Shown here: piece after piece, positions 61,375 to 64,000 of the stretch | Layout of the letters: each line of letters opens with the position of its first letter | Position numbering within the stretch: position 1 is the first letter of the stretch | From: BM520 sp964474455 | GTDB lineage: Bacteria > Bacteroidota > Bacteroidia > Bacteroidales > BM520 | DNA length: 64,000 nt | Direction of reading: 5' to 3' | Assembly: GCA_964474455.1 (NCBI GenBank) | Contig: CAYYSU010000005.1 | Coordinates: forward strand, 1-64,000 | Notes under the pieces: generated by a model | Seen by the model: the letters and a program-made list of their open reading frames with translations, nothing else | What the model was told of the DNA's origin: nothing | Databases searched by the model: none | Position numbers and translations under genes: made by a program

Positions 61375-62607
61375 ATGAAGAATCGCTATTATTTGCTTAT
61401 CGCCCTGGGTGTTATTATTGTATTAATAATATGGCTCTCGGGAGGCACTGGAAAGTCTGATGTGGTTGATATTAAGGTCGCTGTTGAACGTGGTGATTTT
61501 TCCATTGATGTTACAACAACGGGAGAGCTGGAAGCACGAAGCTCAGAGAAAATATATGGTCCTTCCGGTGTCAGGGATTTTCGTATCTGGAACCTCAAGA
61601 TCGAAGATATTATCCCCGATGGAACAGTTGTCGATAGTGGCCAGTATATTGCACGCCTCGATCGCTCCGAACTGGGAAACAGAGTCAAGGACGAACAGAA
61701 TGAGTTGGAAAAACTGGAATCGCAGTATATAAAAACCAAACTTGACACCTCCATGACGCTGCGTGCCGCTCGTGATGAACTTATTAACCTGGAGTTTGCC
61801 CTTGAAGAGAGAAAGATTAAACTGCAACAATCCATCTACGAACCTCCGGCCACCATACGTCAATATGAGATAGAACTTGATAAGGGTGAACGTGCTTACC
61901 AACAGGCTAAAAAGAATTATCTGCTTAAAAAGCAAAAAGCCGAAGCAGAGATGCAGGAGGTCTCGGCATCATTAAATCAAAGTAAAAGAAAATATGATCA
62001 AATGATGACCTTAATGGAAGAGTTTACTATCATAGCTCCCAAGGCTGGAATGGTGATTTATAAGCGTGACTGGGACGGAAGCAAATTGGGTGTCGGAGCT
62101 TCTGTTGGCTCCTGGGATCCGGTTGTTGCTGAGCTCCCCGATCTGACGAAAATGATATCTAAAACTTACGTTAATGAAATTGATATCAGTAAAATTAAGG
62201 CCGGCCAAAAGGTGGAAGTAGGCGTTGATGCTTTTCCCGAAAAGCAGTTTACCGGTGAAGTAACTGAAGTGGCTAACATTGGTGAACAGATGAAAAACTC
62301 CAATACAAAGGTTTTTGAGGTGAAGGTTATTGTAAATGAATTTGACTCTATCCTCAGACCGGCCATGACAACAAAGAATATTATTAATACAGACCTTATG
62401 GAAGATGTACTTTTTCTGCCTCTGGAAGCAATTCATAGTAATGACTCTGTTACATTTGTTTACCGTACCAACAGCACCCGTCAGCAGATAATTGTAGGAA
62501 AAAGCAATGAAAACGAGGTGATTGTCTTGGAAGGATTGAAAGAGGGTGATGAGGTGCTACTATCCATCCCTGAAGATAGGGATAAGTACAAATTGATAAC
62601 ATTATAA
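61375..62607 (+). CDS. HlyD-type efflux periplasmic adaptor
   Basis: The 410-residue protein has a membrane anchor (about 5-23). A lipoyl/barrel-sandwich part is split by a long coiled-coil hairpin (about 100-215, with ELEKLESQYIKTKLD and a Lys/Gln-rich return helix). Then beta-barrel domains appear (VDAFPEKQFTGEVTEV) and the C-terminal membrane-proximal domain. It links an inner-membrane ABC permease to an outer-membrane factor, like MacA. The MacB-like permease gene starts 6 bases downstream. Confidence 0.9.
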   Translation: MKNRYYLLIALGVIIVLIIWLSGGTGKSDVVDIKVAVERGDFSIDVTTTGELEARSSEKIYGPSGVRDFRIWNLKIEDIIPDGTVVDSGQYIARLDRSELGNRVKDEQNELEKLESQYIKTKLDTSMTLRAARDELINLEFALEERKIKLQQSIYEPPATIRQYEIELDKGERAYQQAKKNYLLKKQKAEAEMQEVSASLNQSKRKYDQMMTLMEEFTIIAPKAGMVIYKRDWDGSKLGVGASVGSWDPVVAELPDLTKMISKTYVNEIDISKIKAGQKVEVGVDAFPEKQFTGEVTEVANIGEQMKNSNTKVFEVKVIVNEFDSILRPAMTTKNIINTDLMEDVLFLPLEAIHSNDSVTFVYRTNSTRQQIIVGKSNENEVIVLEGLKEGDEVLLSIPEDRDKYKLITL

Positions 62608-62613
62608 CCAGCC

Positions 62614-63978
62614 ATGAATTATCAACGTTATTTATATAACCTGAACATGGCTATGGAAGCTGTTATGGCCAACAAGTTCCGTTCGATACTCACCGCTCTG
62701 GGGATTATCTTCGGGGTAGCGGCGGTGATAGCGATGCTGGCAATAGGTAACGGCGCCCAAAAGGAGATCCTTGATCAAATGAAGCTTGTGGGGGTTAACA
62801 ATATTGTTATACAACCTGTGGATGCCGATGCAATGGAGGATAGTGATAGCCAGGATGGGGGAAAATCAATAAGTAAAAAATACTCCCCGGGACTTACTCT
62901 TAAAGATGCGCAGAGTATAAAAGCTATAATACCTACGGTGGAAACGGTAAGCCCGGAGGTGATTTATGAAACATTTATTATTAAAGATGGAAAACGAAGC
63001 CCCGCCAAACTTAATGGTGTAACACCGGAGTTTTTTAAGGTCTTTAACCTGAAAGTGGAACGGGGTAACATGTTTGACTCTTCGCAACTGGAGGAGGGTA
63101 AAGCTGTATGTATTATCGGGCCATCACTAAAATTTAAATTTTTCTCCAATGAAGATCCCATTGGAAAGTATATAAAATGTGGTAATATCTGGCTTAAAGT
63201 TATAGGAGTGCTGGAAAGGGTTCAGGTCGGTGGATCATCATCAGAAGATATGGGTATATCCAATTATAACGAGAATATTTATGCACCCATACAGACTGTA
63301 CTCTTACGTTATAACGACAGATCCATGATCTCAGGAGCATTATTGCATGGAGGCGGAAGCTCTACTGTTTCTGTAGGTGGGGGGATGAGTGTTTTTCGCA
63401 GTAGCAGTGGTGGTGCTGCCGTGAGCGACAACCAGCTCAACAGAATTGTTGTTCAGGTGAAGGTGAGCTCCCAGCTCACAGAAACATCGTCGATTCTTAA
63501 GCGTATGATTGGTCGCCGCCACATGGGCAAAGAGGATTTTGAAGTGAAAGTGCCCGAATTGCTCCTAAAACAGGAACAAAGAACAAAGGATATCTTTAAT
63601 ATAGTTCTTGGCGCTATCGCCAGCATCTCGCTGATTGTTGGTGGTATCGGGATCATGAATATCATGCTTGCAACGGTGATGGAACGTATAAAGGAAATCG
63701 GTACACGTCGCGCTATTGGCGCTACGAAAAAGGATATTGTATTCCAATTTCTTGCTGAAGCTACCATTATATCCATAACAGGAGGACTTATCGGTATAGC
63801 TATGGGTATTGCTCTGGCAAGAGTTATTATGGAGGTCACAGATATCTTAACAATAGTCTCCTGGTCGTCAATACTTATATCCTTCGGTGTTTCCGCAACA
63901 GTAGGTATTGTGTTTGGATATATGCCTGCACGCAAGGCCGCCACTCAGGATCCAGTAGAATCACTGCGTCACGATTAA
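62614..63978 (+). CDS. MacB-like ABC transporter permease (FtsX family)
   Basis: The 454-residue protein has one N-terminal helix (about 22-44, FRSILTALGIIFGVAAVIAM). A large MacB_PCD periplasmic domain (about 50-310) follows, then three C-terminal FtsX helices (about 335-445) ending MPARKAATQDPVESLRHD. There is no nucleotide-binding domain, so the ATPase must be a separate gene, probably beyond the window. A serine/glycine-rich loop (about 245-275) interrupts the periplasmic domain. It is the third member of a likely MacAB-TolC-type tripartite pump. Confidence 0.9.
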   Translation: MNYQRYLYNLNMAMEAVMANKFRSILTALGIIFGVAAVIAMLAIGNGAQKEILDQMKLVGVNNIVIQPVDADAMEDSDSQDGGKSISKKYSPGLTLKDAQSIKAIIPTVETVSPEVIYETFIIKDGKRSPAKLNGVTPEFFKVFNLKVERGNMFDSSQLEEGKAVCIIGPSLKFKFFSNEDPIGKYIKCGNIWLKVIGVLERVQVGGSSSEDMGISNYNENIYAPIQTVLLRYNDRSMISGALLHGGGSSTVSVGGGMSVFRSSSGGAAVSDNQLNRIVVQVKVSSQLTETSSILKRMIGRRHMGKEDFEVKVPELLLKQEQRTKDIFNIVLGAIASISLIVGGIGIMNIMLATVMERIKEIGTRRAIGATKKDIVFQFLAEATIISITGGLIGIAMGIALARVIMEVTDILTIVSWSSILISFGVSATVGIVFGYMPARKAATQDPVESLRHD

Positions 63979-63990
63979 TATTTTTTGATA

Positions 63991-64000
63991 ATGAAAAGAC
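63991..64000 (+). CDS. Possible start of the next gene, cut by the window edge
   Basis: An ATG AAA AGA reads MKR 12 bases after the MacB-like stop. Only ten bases are present, so no function can be given, but an operon member (second permease, ATPase or outer-membrane factor) would fit. Confidence 0.35.

Overview
The window looks like a chromosomal segment of a Bacteroidota bacterium, most likely a Bacteroidales or Marinilabiliales relative. The evidence is: gldF/gldG homologues; PorT-like and DUF6089-like barrel proteins; a TonB receptor with an N-terminal carboxypeptidase-regulatory-like domain; paired OmpH chaperones beside bamA and uppS; the Bacteroidota-type purC and queA; few Shine-Dalgarno sites; and more than twenty exact copies of the Bacteroidota -7 promoter element TAnnTTTG just upstream of starts. 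Base composition is moderately AT-rich by eye. I see no insertion sequence, prophage, CRISPR array or rRNA. This is mostly core genome, with a few poorly understood genes.

Layout. 0.1-2.5 kb: proton-channel operon (exbB/tolQ-like, a four-helix protein, two exbD-like genes) with a terminator. 2.5 kb: tRNA-Ser(GGA). 2.8-6.4 kb: L-asparaginase, TatD nuclease, a family 9 glycosyltransferase and a metallo-beta-lactamase-fold hydrolase. 6.5-9.8 kb: a 1089-residue protein joining a degenerate peptidase-like domain, a TolB-like propeller and an Omp85-like barrel. 10.1-12.9 kb: cobalamin-dependent ribonucleotide reductase. 13-16.6 kb: a small 25-residue-repeat protein, a large MORN/YwqK-repeat protein and a PhoB/PhoR-like two-component pair. 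16.7-23.2 kb: PorT-like protein, an unknown protein, ruvB-queG, a SPOR protein, a universal stress protein and an M20 dipeptidase. 23.3-30.4 kb: amylomaltase with starch-binding domains, the first receiver/PEP-pyruvate-binding hybrid and a threonine-aldolase-like enzyme.

30.5-36.2 kb: gldF-gldG-DUF4340-O-antigen-ligase operon, then a SAM hydrolase divergent from phoH-purC. 38-41.9 kb: SirB1-like protein, nucleoside phosphorylase, cinA and rpmB. 42-45.2 kb: a carboxypeptidase-regulatory-like protein and a TonB receptor. 45.2-48.7 kb: second receiver/PEP-pyruvate-binding hybrid with a flavin-reductase-fold gene. 48.7-55.6 kb: outer-membrane biogenesis block (two OmpH, BamA, UppS, DUF6089) plus NAD kinase and a CBS protein. 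55.8-60.5 kb: alpha/beta hydrolase, LiaF-like and PspC-like membrane proteins, tatC, queA and a small unknown protein. 60.6-64 kb: pssA, then a HlyD-like adaptor and MacB-like permease that continue past the edge.

The strongest themes are envelope biogenesis and queuosine tRNA modification. The best candidates for undescribed biology are the two paralogous hybrids that join receiver domains to a PEP/pyruvate-binding ATP-grasp module without the phosphohistidine or PEP-binding domains (26.1-29.1 and 45.7-48.7 kb), and the pseudo-peptidase/propeller/Omp85 fusion (6.5-9.8 kb).
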